Assembly (NCBI GenBank): GCA_934394585.1
Contig: CAKRQU010000008.1
Span: 1 to 64,000 of the forward strand
Direction: 5' to 3'
DNA from: an uncultured Eubacteriales bacterium
Lineage (GTDB): Bacteria > Bacillota > Clostridia > Oscillospirales > CAG-272
DNA: 64,000 nt
This document shows, piece after piece, positions 24,077-33,047 of the stretch (positions are counted from its first letter, which is position 1; each line of letters opens with the position of its first letter). The position numbers were made by a program, and so were the translations under genes. The notes under the pieces were generated by a model. That model did no database searches and was not told the DNA's origin. It saw nothing but the letters and a program-made list of their open reading frames with translations.

Positions 24077-25018
24077 TTACTCCTGTGAAGCCGAACGCAG
24101 TTTTTTCAGCAGATTTTCAAAATATTCGGGGAGAGGACATTTCAGCACGGTTTTTTCGCCCGTGCGCGGATGAGCAAAGCGGATTTCGCCCGCGTGGAGC
24201 GTCTGCCCGCAAAGCCCTTTGCCGTATTTCTGCTCGGCGGGGTCTTTCGGTCTGCCGTAAACATCATCGCCCATTATCGGATGACCTATGCTCGAAAGAT
24301 GAACTCTTATCTGATGGGTTCTGCCCGTTTCCAGCTCGCAGCGCACAAAAGTGGCACCGTGAAAATGTTCCAGCGGGAAAATATGCGTGACGGCTCTTTT
24401 TGAATTTTTTTCGGTGACAGCCATTTTTTTGCGGTCGGTCGGATGCCTGCCGATAGGCTTGTCCACGGTGATGTTTTCGGGGATATTTCCCAGCACCACG
24501 GCGTAATAAATGCGGGAAACGGCGTGCTCCTTTATCTGCTCGGAAAGAGAGAGATGCGCCATATCGTTTTTTGCCACGATGAGGAGTCCGCTGGTGTTTT
24601 TGTCTATGCGGTGGACTATCCCCGGGCGCGCCGTGCCGCCTATACCGGAAAGAGAATCGCCGCAGTGCGCCATCAGCGCATTTACGAGAGTGCCGTCGTA
24701 ATTTCCCGCGGCGGGATGTACCACCATGCCTTTCGGCTTGTTTATCACTATTATATCGCTGTCCTCATACACGATGTCGAGCGGGATATCCTCCGCTTTC
24801 ACCTCATAAGCTGCGGCGGGCGGATATTCTATCATGATCTCGTCTGTGGGGGATACTTTGTAATTTTTGTTTTTTGCCTCGCCGTTTATTTTCACAGCGC
24901 CGCTTTCGATCAGCTTCTGCGCGTAGGAACGCGTTATTCCTTCCGCCTCGGAAACGAAAGCGTCGAGTCTTTTTCCGCGGGCGTCATTTGTTATCGGAAT
25001 AATTTTCATTTTCATCAC
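24077..25018 (-). CDS. rluD: RluD-like 23S rRNA pseudouridine synthase
   Basis: 313 aa. N-terminal S4 RNA-binding domain (LDAFVSEAEGITRSYAQKLIESG), then the RluA-family catalytic domain with HRIDKNTSGLL, where the Asp is catalytic, and RTHQIRVHLSSIGHPIMGD. RluD-type enzymes make pseudouridines in helix 69 of 23S rRNA. It starts inside the end of lspA (35-nt overlap, or slightly less from the Met codons at 25015 or 25009), the usual lspA-rluD pairing of Firmicutes. The exact paralogue (RluD or YlyB-like) is an inference from context. Confidence 0.9.
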   Translation of the reverse strand: MMKMKIIPITNDARGKRLDAFVSEAEGITRSYAQKLIESGAVKINGEAKNKNYKVSPTDEIMIEYPPAAAYEVKAEDIPLDIVYEDSDIIVINKPKGMVVHPAAGNYDGTLVNALMAHCGDSLSGIGGTARPGIVHRIDKNTSGLLIVAKNDMAHLSLSEQIKEHAVSRIYYAVVLGNIPENITVDKPIGRHPTDRKKMAVTEKNSKRAVTHIFPLEHFHGATFVRCELETGRTHQIRVHLSSIGHPIMGDDVYGRPKDPAEQKYGKGLCGQTLHAGEIRFAHPRTGEKTVLKCPLPEYFENLLKKLRSASQE

Positions 25019-25535
25019 CCGATGAAGCGGGATTTTCCGCTTTTTGCTTTTTGCCGTCGCGGAAAATTTCCTTATCTATGAATATGAGGTAGACAAACAT
25101 CAGCGCCGCGCCGACCGTGACGCATATGTCGGCAAAATTGAATACGGGAAAATCTATAAAAAGGAAATTCAGAAAATCCACCACCGCGCCCGAAAAAATG
25201 CGGTCTATCATATTTCCCGCCGCGCCGCCGATGATGAGCGAGAGCGAAAAACCGAAAAGAAAATGCAGATTTCTGTATTTATAGAGAAGTATCGGCAAAG
25301 CGACGAGAGCCGCGGCGGAAATCACGAGAAATATCCAGCGGTTTTCGCTGAACATGCCCCAAGCCGCACCGCGGTTCAGTATATAGCGGAATTCTATTAT
25401 TTTCGGTATGAACGGAGCGGAAGAATAAAGCTCCATATTTTTTGTGACGATAAGTTTTGTCAGCTGGTCGATGATGATGCCCGCCGCGATTATCGCGGTC
25501 CAGAGCCACATCACGGGAAATTTCTTTTTTTTCAT
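24984..25535 (-). CDS. lspA: Lipoprotein signal peptidase II
   Basis: 183-aa membrane aspartyl protease that removes signal peptides from prolipoproteins. Four transmembrane helices; conserved blocks IDQLTKLIV, FRYILNRGAAWG, GGAAGNMIDR (catalytic Asp) and VFNFADICVTVG (second catalytic Asp). The C-terminus has an unusual hydrophilic extension rich in Glu/Asn, overlapping the rluD start. This genome makes lipoproteins, for example those at 37909 and 54616. Confidence 0.95.
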   Translation of the reverse strand: MKKKKFPVMWLWTAIIAAGIIIDQLTKLIVTKNMELYSSAPFIPKIIEFRYILNRGAAWGMFSENRWIFLVISAAALVALPILLYKYRNLHFLFGFSLSLIIGGAAGNMIDRIFSGAVVDFLNFLFIDFPVFNFADICVTVGAALMFVYLIFIDKEIFRDGKKQKAENPASSGDENENYSDNK

Positions 25536-25548
25536 TATATCTCCGTTT

Positions 25549-26373
25549 TTATTTCGTTTCGCCGCCCGTGCGCGCTATCAGCGCATCCACGTCGAGTTTC
25601 AGCTGCTTGCCGAAACTGCTTGCTTCGTCCTTGGCGGCGTCTTCACATTCGTCGAGAAGCTCGATGACGGAGGGAACGGCGGATTTGCGCTTCTTTTTCT
25701 CGGATTTTTTCGGCGCTTCCTTCACGTCGGAAATTTCCCGCTCCTTTTTGTCGTCATCCTCAAGCTTTGCCGCCATGTTGTCCACCTTGTCGAGGAGCTC
25801 GGCATTTTTTTCGTCCTCGCTCAGGATATCCTCCAGTTTCAGATCATATTCCGCGGCGATTTCGCGCTTCATATTGGTTATCATTCTGTCCACATATTTG
25901 TCGGAGGTCAGCTCGTCGTATTCGTAAATGGGCGCGAGCTGATCTATCAGCTCTATGTGCAGGCGGTATTTTTCGAAAAGCTCGTTTTTGAAATTGAAAA
26001 CGCTTTCCTGTATTTCGGCGAGATCGCTTTTGTGCGTTTCTATTTTCTCGCGGAAATTGGCAAGTATGGCGTCGCAGCTTTTCTTTACGGAAGCGATGAT
26101 ATCGTCGGCGCGCGTATATGCGTCCGAAACGATTTTATCCGCGGCGCGTTTTGCCACTTCCAGTGTCTTTTTCACCTGCTCTTCTTCCTTTTCCACGCCG
26201 GAAAGACGGGAAAGAGCCTGCGAAAGATTTGATTCCAGCTCGGCATTTTCGCGGTAAAGCGCCGAATAATTTTCCGTTAAGCGATTTATATATTCATCCA
26301 CCTCGGATGTATTATAGCCAAGTATTGTTTTGGAAAAATCTCTGCCCGATATTTTATTCTGCTGATTAGGCAT
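25549..26373 (-). CDS. divIVA: DivIVA-domain cell division/polarity protein
   Basis: 274 aa. The N-terminal DivIVA motif is present (ISGRDFSKTILGYNTSEVDEYINRL, residues ~8-33), followed by a long coiled coil (~40-125) and an acidic/basic tail (APKKSEKKKRKS). DivIVA proteins bind curved membrane at division sites and recruit partners. It sits between lspA and sepF, the common Firmicutes order. The C-terminal extension of ~120 residues is longer than in Bacillus DivIVA. Confidence 0.92.
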   Translation of the reverse strand: MPNQQNKISGRDFSKTILGYNTSEVDEYINRLTENYSALYRENAELESNLSQALSRLSGVEKEEEQVKKTLEVAKRAADKIVSDAYTRADDIIASVKKSCDAILANFREKIETHKSDLAEIQESVFNFKNELFEKYRLHIELIDQLAPIYEYDELTSDKYVDRMITNMKREIAAEYDLKLEDILSEDEKNAELLDKVDNMAAKLEDDDKKEREISDVKEAPKKSEKKKRKSAVPSVIELLDECEDAAKDEASSFGKQLKLDVDALIARTGGETK

Positions 26374-26517
26374 TTTTCATTTACCTTTCGTTTTTTATTT
26401 ACGCGGCTTAAATCATGAGCGGCAAAAGCAAATGCTTGCTTTTGCCGCCCCCGTTTTTCAAAAAATGTATGCCGCGCGCTCCGCATTTTCATGCGGCGAG
26501 GGCGTTTTTTTACGATA

Positions 26518-26985
26518 TCAGAAAAGTGTATCGCTGGTGAGATCCACAGGCGGGCGCTGAGAAGCGGGCTTTTCAGCCGATGCGGGTCTGCCCGAACCCA
26601 TGGGATCGCTGGAAACATCTACGTTTCTGGGCGTGATGACGAAAGTATTGTTTGCCACGCGCAGGAACTGACCGTCGATGGAATAAGCCACGCCGGAAAG
26701 AAAATCGAGCATTCTTCTTGCCGTTTCTTTATTTGTGGCTTCGAGATTGATGACAACCGTGCGGTTGTTGAGAAGATGATCGGCTATCTGATTGCCGTCT
26801 TCATAGCGCTCGGGGCGCACTACTTTCATTTCGATGGCGGCGGAGCTGATGCCTACGCCGGAAGAAGCTCTGGAAGAAGAAATTACGGGCTCTGCGTAAT
26901 CGTTGTCATCGGAAACCGGATAAACGCCGTCGTCATAATCCTTTTCGGTGCCTACCATGCTTTTTATTTTGCTGAGAAATCCCAT
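26518..26985 (-). CDS. sepF: Cell division protein SepF
   Basis: 155 aa. An N-terminal membrane-binding helix (MGFLSKIKSMVG), a linker, then the SepF core (EMKVVRPERYEDGNQIADHLLNNRTVVINLEATNKETARRMLDF cited in parts: VVRPERYED, RTVVINLE, RRMLDFLSG). SepF bundles FtsZ and tethers it to the membrane. RBS CGGAGG precedes the ATG. A promoter lies at 27061-27090 on the minus strand. Confidence 0.93.
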   Translation of the reverse strand: MGFLSKIKSMVGTEKDYDDGVYPVSDDNDYAEPVISSSRASSGVGISSAAIEMKVVRPERYEDGNQIADHLLNNRTVVINLEATNKETARRMLDFLSGVAYSIDGQFLRVANNTFVITPRNVDVSSDPMGSGRPASAEKPASQRPPVDLTSDTLF

Positions 26986-27060
26986 GTGAAACCTCCGTTA
27001 TTTTCATTACTTTTGCCGTATTGGCTCCCTGCTTTCGGATACAGGAATATATTTTTTTAC

Positions 27061-27090
27061 ATTATAACACACAAACGTATAAAATTGCAA
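27061..27090 (-). promoter_or_regulatory. Promoter of sepF
   Basis: Minus strand TTGCAA (plus 27085-27090), 18-nt spacer, TATAAT (plus 27061-27066). Confidence 0.7.
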
Positions 27091-27132
27091 TCTATTTTTC
27101 GCATTTTCCGAAAAATTTTTTTCGATAGCGTG

Positions 27133-28335
27133 TCAGTCTATCATTTTACCCTCGTAAAGGTCGGGCTCGCCTATTATCAGCCTGTCGTAAATGCGGATTT
27201 CCTCTCCCTCGGCTATTATCAGATAGCCGTCCTTTTCGAAAACGGGCGTGACTCTGCGCACGGCGGCAAAGCCTTTTTTGAATATGTAAACATAAGTTTC
27301 CCCGCTTTCGCGAGAAACGCGCACCGAGGAGGCGGGAATTTTGCAGCCCGAATAGGTTTTTATCGTGATTTCCGCATTCTGCTTTCGCATGAAATCAAAA
27401 TCGCGCGGCAGAAGAGAACAGGAAAAAACGAGGAGATATGTCTTCGCGTCGGCACTGCGTTCCTTTCGCGAGAGCGTCATTTCCAGCGCCTGTGAATGCG
27501 TATTGTCCGTGAAACGGCACTGATATTTTTTGCCGACCTCAAGCCCCGATGCGTTTTCGGCAGAGATTTTCGCGGCAAAAAACCATTCCGGCGTGCGGAC
27601 GAGCGACCCCGCCGTATTTGCCGCGGCATTGCTTTCCGCCGAGAGCAGGTCATAGCCCTCGGGTGTGAGCGAAAGCGCGGCTTCGCGTGAAAATGCCGCT
27701 TCCAGCCCGTCGGAAGTGTGGTAGTAATATCCGGATTTTTCCGCCGTCACATAATTTGTGCCTGCGCCGAGAGTGCTTTCTATCAGCGCTTTTCGGCTCG
27801 TGAGAATCGAAATTTCGCCCGAATAATCGCTTTTTCCGCTTGTGAGCAGAGCACGCTTGCTCGTGAGCACGGAAAGCTCGTACATATATCCCTCGGCGGC
27901 AGTGATATCGCCGCCCGCCATGGCTTTTGCCGCTAGCAGATGGATGCGCTCCGTTTCTTCGTCCGTTCCCGAAACGCTGTCGCCCGCGCGCACGGCGGCT
28001 TGCGTATATATTTTTATATTTTCGTTTATAGTTTTCAGCTCAGCCTCGGCATTTTCGTTTCTGTAGGCGGAAACCTTTGCCACGGCACTGCCCGCGCTTA
28101 CTTTTTCGCCGTTTTCGTAAATATAGCTTTTGCTTCCGCTTGCGGCGGAGTAAAGCGTTTCGGCGTCGCGGAAAATATAGCCCGAGGCGGAAATCGTTTC
28201 GGAAAAAGTATCGCTTCTCACGGTATATAGCTGTACGTTTTTGCCGAAACCGGAGAGAATATGATAAAGCACATAGGCGGTAAAAAGCACGCAGGCGAGC
28301 GCCGAAGCGGTATATTTTGCTATTCTGTTCACCAT
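27133..28335 (-). CDS. HlyD-family efflux adaptor-like protein (sepF-linked)
   Basis: 400 aa. One N-terminal transmembrane helix (about residues 8-28), then a barrel-sandwich/lipoyl half (SETISASGYIFRDAETLYSAASG), helical hairpin (~95-170) and a second beta-barrel region (YVYIFKKGFAAVRRVTPVF). It matches the HlyD-like family often found upstream of sepF in Clostridia. No ABC exporter partner is nearby, so a role in transport is not secure; a cell-envelope function with the division genes is an inference. Lies 16 nt from miaA on the same strand. Confidence 0.82.
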   Translation of the reverse strand: MVNRIAKYTASALACVLFTAYVLYHILSGFGKNVQLYTVRSDTFSETISASGYIFRDAETLYSAASGSKSYIYENGEKVSAGSAVAKVSAYRNENAEAELKTINENIKIYTQAAVRAGDSVSGTDEETERIHLLAAKAMAGGDITAAEGYMYELSVLTSKRALLTSGKSDYSGEISILTSRKALIESTLGAGTNYVTAEKSGYYYHTSDGLEAAFSREAALSLTPEGYDLLSAESNAAANTAGSLVRTPEWFFAAKISAENASGLEVGKKYQCRFTDNTHSQALEMTLSRKERSADAKTYLLVFSCSLLPRDFDFMRKQNAEITIKTYSGCKIPASSVRVSRESGETYVYIFKKGFAAVRRVTPVFEKDGYLIIAEGEEIRIYDRLIIGEPDLYEGKMID

Positions 28336-28351
28336 ATCCCTCCCGTAAATT

Positions 28352-29284
28352 TCATTTTGCGTCTATATAGTCGAAAACAGCCGACGCGAGCTCTTTTTCA
28401 TCGGAATAATCGTCGATATAAAAACGCGCTGCGTCTTTGCTCTGCGAAAACCATGTGAGCTGGCGCTTTGCATATCGGCGCGTGGCTTTTTTCAGCTCTT
28501 CCGTGCATTCCCCGAGGGATTTTTCGCCCCTTATGAAGCCGAGCAGCTCTTTGTAGCCGATGGCGCATGCGGCAGTGGTATTTGACGAAAGCCAGCCTTT
28601 TTCGTAAAGATACCGCGTTTCGTTTACCAGCCCCGCCTCTATCATTTTGTCCACGCGCCTGTTTATGCGCCCGTAGAGAAAATCTCTGTCGCGCACGTCG
28701 AGGACGATGCGCAGGCAGTCGTATGGATTTGCCGCCGCGCGTGCCGCCGCGTCGCTTTCCGTTTTTGTGCCTGCCGTGCGGCATATCTCTATGGCGCGTA
28801 TCACGCGCTTTATATTGTTTTCGTGGATTTTTTTGGCGGCACTGTGATCGAGCGCGTCCAGCATGAGCCAGAGCGCATGCGCGCCTTCCTTTTCGGCTGT
28901 GCGCCGAAGCTCCTCGCGCATGGCGGGATCTGCCTCCGCCTCGGAAAAAGGCATGCGCGAAATCACCGTATCCATATAAAGCCCCGTGCCGCCGCAGAGC
29001 ACCGGCAGGCGTGAACGCGATTTTATATCCGCGATGGCTTCATGCGCCGCCGCGGCAAAATCCGCCGCCGAAAAAGCCTGCTCCGGAGAGCAGATATCTA
29101 TGAGATGATGGCGCACGCGCGAAAGCTCGTCCTTATCCGGCTTTGCCGTGCCGATATCCATTTCGCGGTAAACCTGCATGGAATCGACGGAAACAAGCTC
29201 CCCGCCGTATTTTTCGCATAAGGCGAGCGCGAGCGCGCTTTTTCCGCTCGCCGTGGGTCCCGCCACAGCCAGAATTTCTTTCAT
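28352..29284 (-). CDS. miaA: tRNA dimethylallyltransferase
   Basis: 310 aa. It adds a dimethylallyl group to A37 of tRNAs reading UNN codons. P-loop GPTASGKSALAL at residues ~9-20, the conserved SVDSMQVYREMDIGTAKP and LCGGTGLY, and C-terminal RRYAKRQLTWF. Full length. It lies 18 nt after queA, forming a tRNA-modification pair on the minus strand. Confidence 0.96.
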   Translation of the reverse strand: MKEILAVAGPTASGKSALALALCEKYGGELVSVDSMQVYREMDIGTAKPDKDELSRVRHHLIDICSPEQAFSAADFAAAAHEAIADIKSRSRLPVLCGGTGLYMDTVISRMPFSEAEADPAMREELRRTAEKEGAHALWLMLDALDHSAAKKIHENNIKRVIRAIEICRTAGTKTESDAAARAAANPYDCLRIVLDVRDRDFLYGRINRRVDKMIEAGLVNETRYLYEKGWLSSNTTAACAIGYKELLGFIRGEKSLGECTEELKKATRRYAKRQLTWFSQSKDAARFYIDDYSDEKELASAVFDYIDAK

Positions 29285-29302
29285 TGTCGCTCCGTTCTTT
29301 TT

Positions 29303-30382
29303 TTACAGGATCAGGCAGGCGTCGCCGAAGGAGAAAAATTTATATCCGTCGTCTACCGCCTCTTTGTATGCGCGCATGATGAAATCTCTGCCCGCGAGAG
29401 CGGAAACGAGCATGAGCAGAGTGCTTTCCGGCAGATGGAAATTGGTTATCAGCGCGTCCACTGTTTTGAATTTATACCCGGGATAAATGAATATGCCCGT
29501 ATCGTCCTCCATGGCGTGCACATTGCCGCTCTCGTCGGAGGCGCTTTCCAGCACGCGGCATGATGTGGTGCCCACGGCGATAACTCTGCCGCCGCGTGCG
29601 CGTGCGCCGTTTATTTTTGCGGCGCTTTCCTCCGTTATGCTGAAAAATTCCGTATGCATGACATGGTCGGTGATGTTTTCCGCCTTTACGGGACGGAATG
29701 TGCCCAGACCTATATGAAGCATCACGGGCGCTATATCCACGCCCATGGCTTTTATTTTATCCAGCAGCTCCGTGGTGAAATGCAGACCCGCCGTAGGCGC
29801 GGCGGCGCTGCCTTCTTCTCTGGCATATACCGTCTGATATCGGCTTTTGTCCGCCAGCGCTTCTTTTATATACGGCGGCAGGGGCATTTTGCCTATCTCG
29901 TCCAGCAGGGAATAAAGATTCTGCCCGCCGCTTTTGTCGTATTCGAATGTCACTATGCGGTTTCCGCCCTCGGTTATCGCGTCTATGTGCGCGACGAGTC
30001 TGCCGCCGCCGAACGAAACGCGCATTCCCTCGCGCAGGCGTCTGCCCGGGCGCACGAGAGTTTCCCATGTATCGAGATTTTTCTGGCGCAGCAGGACAAA
30101 TTCCGCCTTGGCGCCCGCCTCGCCGTTTTCGTTTACTTTTTCGCCGTAAATGCGCGCCGGTATCACTTTGGAATCATTTATCACCAGCACGTCGCCTGCG
30201 CGCAGATATTCCGTGACATCGCGGAATATCCTGTGCTCTATGGTCTGTTTTTCCCTGTCCAGAACCATCAGGCGCGCCTCGTCGCGCTTTTCGCTCGGAT
30301 GCTGGGCTATCAGCTCCTCGGGAAGCTCGTAATAAAAATCCGATGTTTTCAGCTCCGTCGGCTTCAGTTCGTTTTTAATCAA
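29303..30382 (-). CDS. queA: S-adenosylmethionine:tRNA ribosyltransferase-isomerase
   Basis: 359 aa, the penultimate step of queuosine synthesis in tRNA. Conserved blocks: SDFYYELPEELIAQHPSE near the N-terminus, DVLVINDSKVIPAR, TAGLHFT, GLGTFRPV, FHLPESTLLMLVSA. I place the start at TTG 30382, where AAAGG lies 8 nt upstream; the longer frame begins with another TTG (30412) without an RBS. The start overlaps the stop of the preceding gene by 8 nt, suggesting coupled translation. Confidence 0.94.
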   Translation of the reverse strand: MIKNELKPTELKTSDFYYELPEELIAQHPSEKRDEARLMVLDREKQTIEHRIFRDVTEYLRAGDVLVINDSKVIPARIYGEKVNENGEAGAKAEFVLLRQKNLDTWETLVRPGRRLREGMRVSFGGGRLVAHIDAITEGGNRIVTFEYDKSGGQNLYSLLDEIGKMPLPPYIKEALADKSRYQTVYAREEGSAAAPTAGLHFTTELLDKIKAMGVDIAPVMLHIGLGTFRPVKAENITDHVMHTEFFSITEESAAKINGARARGGRVIAVGTTSCRVLESASDESGNVHAMEDDTGIFIYPGYKFKTVDALITNFHLPESTLLMLVSALAGRDFIMRAYKEAVDDGYKFFSFGDACLIL

Positions 30383-30911
30383 TTTTATCGCCTTTCTCTT
30401 TTTCTTCGGCAAGCTTTGCGAGAAATTCCGAAAGATCGTCCGAAAGCGGGGAAATATCGTCGCAAAGTATTATTTTATCTATCCAGAAAGATTTGTATAT
30501 TCTCGTGAGCATGAGCTGAGTCACAGCCACGGCTTTATTGTCGGCATCAAAAGCGGCGTCGTTTCTTATTTCGTCCATGGAGCAGGTTTCGCCCTCGCCT
30601 ATTTCCTCCGCCGCGGCGGAAATTTCGCTTGCCGTTTTTTCGTCGGCTGCTTTTTCCTCGGCTGTTTTCGGGCGCTTTATTATCACGCACACGCGGCAGT
30701 TGTATCCGAAGGAATAGTCGGCGGGTGCCTCCATTTTGTCGGCTTTGTATTCGGTATTTTCCGTGCAGCGCTCAAATTCGCAATTCACGCTGTAGCCGAG
30801 CGCGGAAAATTTCGCGTCGTATTCGCCGCAGAGCTCCGTTATTTTGTCGCGCAGAGCCGTTTCCGTTTCAAAAATTTTCTCTTTTGTCATTTTGCTCAGT
30901 TTTGTTTCCAT
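30375..30911 (-). CDS. Uncharacterised cytoplasmic protein upstream of queA
   Basis: 178 aa, no signal peptide or membrane helix, very acidic in the middle (EKAADEKTASEISAAAEEIGEGE) with a few Cys. No family recognised. RBS CCGGAGGA precedes the ATG. It is the first gene of the minus-strand operon and overlaps queA by 8 nt. Divergent from ireB. Confidence 0.72.
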   Translation of the reverse strand: METKLSKMTKEKIFETETALRDKITELCGEYDAKFSALGYSVNCEFERCTENTEYKADKMEAPADYSFGYNCRVCVIIKRPKTAEEKAADEKTASEISAAAEEIGEGETCSMDEIRNDAAFDADNKAVAVTQLMLTRIYKSFWIDKIILCDDISPLSDDLSEFLAKLAEEKEKGDKID

Positions 30912-30967
30912 GAAATAATCCTCCGGAAGATATATTAAAATTTTTTTGTTAATTTTTGCAAAGTTAT

Positions 30968-30996
30968 TGAAAAAATCGGATTTTTAATGTAAAATA
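30968..30996 (+). promoter_or_regulatory. Promoter of ireB
   Basis: TTGAAA (30968-30973), 17-nt spacer, TAAAAT (30991-30996). Confidence 0.75.
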
Positions 30997-31036
30997 TAAA
31001 TAATATAATCTGAAAAAGAAAAGGAGCATACGTAAA

Positions 31037-31294
31037 ATGGACAGAGATAACGAAAAAACCGTGACATTTACGCCCGAAATGGAAGGCGAACTGGAAAACC
31101 GCTATATTTTACAGGCTGTATACGATGCTCTCAGCGAAAAGGGATACAATCCGATAAACCAGATAGTCGGCTATATCCTCTCGGAGGATCCGACATACAT
31201 CACAAATTACAAAAACGCGAGAAGCCTTATCTGTAAAATAGACAGGGACGAATTGCTCAACAGCATGGTAAAGCAATATCTCGGCATACTCTGA
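31037..31294 (+). CDS. IreB-family regulatory phosphoprotein
   Basis: 85 aa, close to full-length match of the IreB/UPF0297 family (LENRYILQAVYDALSEKGYNPINQIVGYILSEDPTYIT). In Enterococcus IreB is phosphorylated on a Thr near the N-terminus by the PASTA kinase IreK and modulates cephalosporin resistance; here Thr residues at KTVTFTPEM fit. In other Firmicutes it precedes ruvX and mazG-like genes, but those are not present here. Own promoter, RBS AAGGAG. Confidence 0.93.
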   Translation: MDRDNEKTVTFTPEMEGELENRYILQAVYDALSEKGYNPINQIVGYILSEDPTYITNYKNARSLICKIDRDELLNSMVKQYLGIL

Positions 31295-31370
31295 AATAAT
31301 GAGCGGTGATTTTTATCACTGCTTTTATTTTTGAAAATATTTACCTATATATTATAACTTCAAACGGCGC

Positions 31371-32267
31371 TCATTGCAAGTGTTTTTTCCGAAAAGTTAC
31401 AATATCGGCGAAAACAGGCGAAAGTTTTTCGTATATCGCGGGAAAATCCGTCGGCGGCAGAGGATTTTTGCCCAGCCCGCATTCAAATGTAAATGAAGGT
31501 ATATCGAATTTGTCCGTCACCCAGTCTTTATAGCCGCCGTGAGAAGCGATGGCTTCCGGCTCGGCGAGCACATAGCCGCATTTTTCCGCCGCGGCGCGAG
31601 CCATTTTCTCCGCTCCCTGCGGGATTTTCCCGTCGTAGCCGCAGTAAATTTCTTCTCCCTGCGTGTGGAGCGCCACGGTGTAGGCGAGATTTTCCGATAT
31701 TTCTCTCGTGAAATCGCAGAGAGCGCGCGTTTCCGGCTCGCTTTCCGCGTGCGCCCCGCCGTAACGTGTATTTCCCGCGGTGAAGATCCCCGCGCGCTGC
31801 TCGTCCCCGCGGCAGATATAATATCCGGCATCATAATTGTGATTTAAATCCACACCGCGGGCGTTTGCCTGCCAGAAGCGAAGCTCTTTTCCGCCGCGAA
31901 GGCGTGAAAGCTCCGCTTTTTCTTTTTCGCTTATATTGCCCAGCGCTATCTCGGCGCCGTCGGGATTAAGCATGGGAATAAAATAAATGCGGCGCGACGC
32001 GAGCACATCCGCCGTGCGCCCGCCCCATATGTTCCCCTCCGCTATATCGCGGACAAATTTCAGTATCAGCGCCGCCGTTATCCTTTCCATGCCGTGATGC
32101 ACGCCGACGAAAATGCCGCATTCCGCGCCGTCGCCGAGCGTAAGGCAGAATATTTCTCTGCCGCGCAGACTTCTGCCTATGGAAAAAATCCCGGCTTTTC
32201 CCTCGCGTTTCAGCGCACAAACCTCGTTTTTCACGTTTTCATAGCTCATTTCCTCGCAATAATTCAT
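31371..32267 (-). CDS. M14-family zinc carboxypeptidase (peptidoglycan peptide type)
   Basis: 298 aa from ATG 32267 (the frame runs further upstream but without an RBS). Zinc ligands are HHGME (HxxE) and the later His in ALHTQGE. Substrate Arg/Asn lie in NARGVDLNHNYD and the catalytic Glu in TFECGLG. This layout fits the gamma-D-glutamyl-diamino-acid endopeptidase-like M14 group, which trims peptidoglycan stem peptides. No signal peptide, so a cytoplasmic cell-wall recycling role is likely. Divergent from lexA. Confidence 0.85.
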   Translation of the reverse strand: MNYCEEMSYENVKNEVCALKREGKAGIFSIGRSLRGREIFCLTLGDGAECGIFVGVHHGMERITAALILKFVRDIAEGNIWGGRTADVLASRRIYFIPMLNPDGAEIALGNISEKEKAELSRLRGGKELRFWQANARGVDLNHNYDAGYYICRGDEQRAGIFTAGNTRYGGAHAESEPETRALCDFTREISENLAYTVALHTQGEEIYCGYDGKIPQGAEKMARAAAEKCGYVLAEPEAIASHGGYKDWVTDKFDIPSFTFECGLGKNPLPPTDFPAIYEKLSPVFADIVTFRKKHLQ

Positions 32268-32346
32268 AAAAACCCCCGACAAAATAATACATCTTTCATA
32301 GTTTATGAACAAATTTTCGTTTTTGCCAAAAATTTCGCAAAAAATG

Positions 32347-32386
32347 CGAACAAAGGTTTGACTTTTTGCCGCATTTGTGGTACAAT
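32347..32386 (+). promoter_or_regulatory. lexA promoter with LexA (SOS) box
   Basis: LexA box CGAACAAAGGTTTG (32347-32360; consensus CGAAC-N4-GTTYG) overlaps the -35 TTGACT (32358-32363). A 17-nt spacer leads to TACAAT (32381-32386). This predicts lexA autorepression. Confidence 0.85.
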
Positions 32387-32438
32387 ATATACGGATAATC
32401 ATGCGTAAAAACAAAATACCCGAAAGGAAAGGATTATT

Positions 32439-33047
32439 ATGGAAATACTGACTCCGCGGGAACAGGCTGTTTACGATTATGTGAGCGGCACAATAGAAAA
32501 GCTGGGCTATGCTCCGTCGGTGCGCGATATAAAAAGCGCCGTCGGCATAAAAAGCACATCCACTGTACATTCCTATCTCGAAAAGCTGGAGAAAAAAGGC
32601 TATATACGCAAAGAGCAGGGAAAGAGCCGCACGATACGCACATGTGAAAAGCAGGAGGAGGCGTCGGCGAGAAATGTGCCGATACTCGGTCAGGTGGCTG
32701 CGGGCATGCCGATACTTGCAGAAGAAAACCGCGAGGGATATATATCTTTTTGCCCGCCGCGCGAAGTGGGCAGAAACGATGAGCTTTTTGCTCTGCGCAT
32801 AAAGGGTGAAAGCATGATAGAAGCGGGCATAATGAACGGCGATTTTGTCATAGTGAGCCGCACGAGCTATGTAGAGAACGGCGATATTGCCGTGGTGCTC
32901 CTCGATGATGAAGCCACGGTGAAAACATTCTACCGCGAAAACGGCGTTTTCCGATTACAGCCGGAAAACCGCACGATGAAACCCATCGTGGTAAAAAGCG
33001 TATATATTCTCGGAAAGGTCATAGCAAGCGTAAGGTATTATGAATAA
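32439..33047 (+). CDS. lexA: LexA repressor
   Basis: 202-aa SOS repressor. N-terminal winged helix (residues ~1-65; SVRDIKSAVGIKSTSTVHSYL), cleavage site AAGM (Ala-Gly) near residue 88, and S24-type catalytic Ser125 (GESM) and Lys162 (ATVKTFY). Binds Cheo-type boxes; one lies in its own promoter. RBS GAAAGG. The next gene overlaps its end by 8 nt. Confidence 0.96.
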   Translation: MEILTPREQAVYDYVSGTIEKLGYAPSVRDIKSAVGIKSTSTVHSYLEKLEKKGYIRKEQGKSRTIRTCEKQEEASARNVPILGQVAAGMPILAEENREGYISFCPPREVGRNDELFALRIKGESMIEAGIMNGDFVIVSRTSYVENGDIAVVLLDDEATVKTFYRENGVFRLQPENRTMKPIVVKSVYILGKVIASVRYYE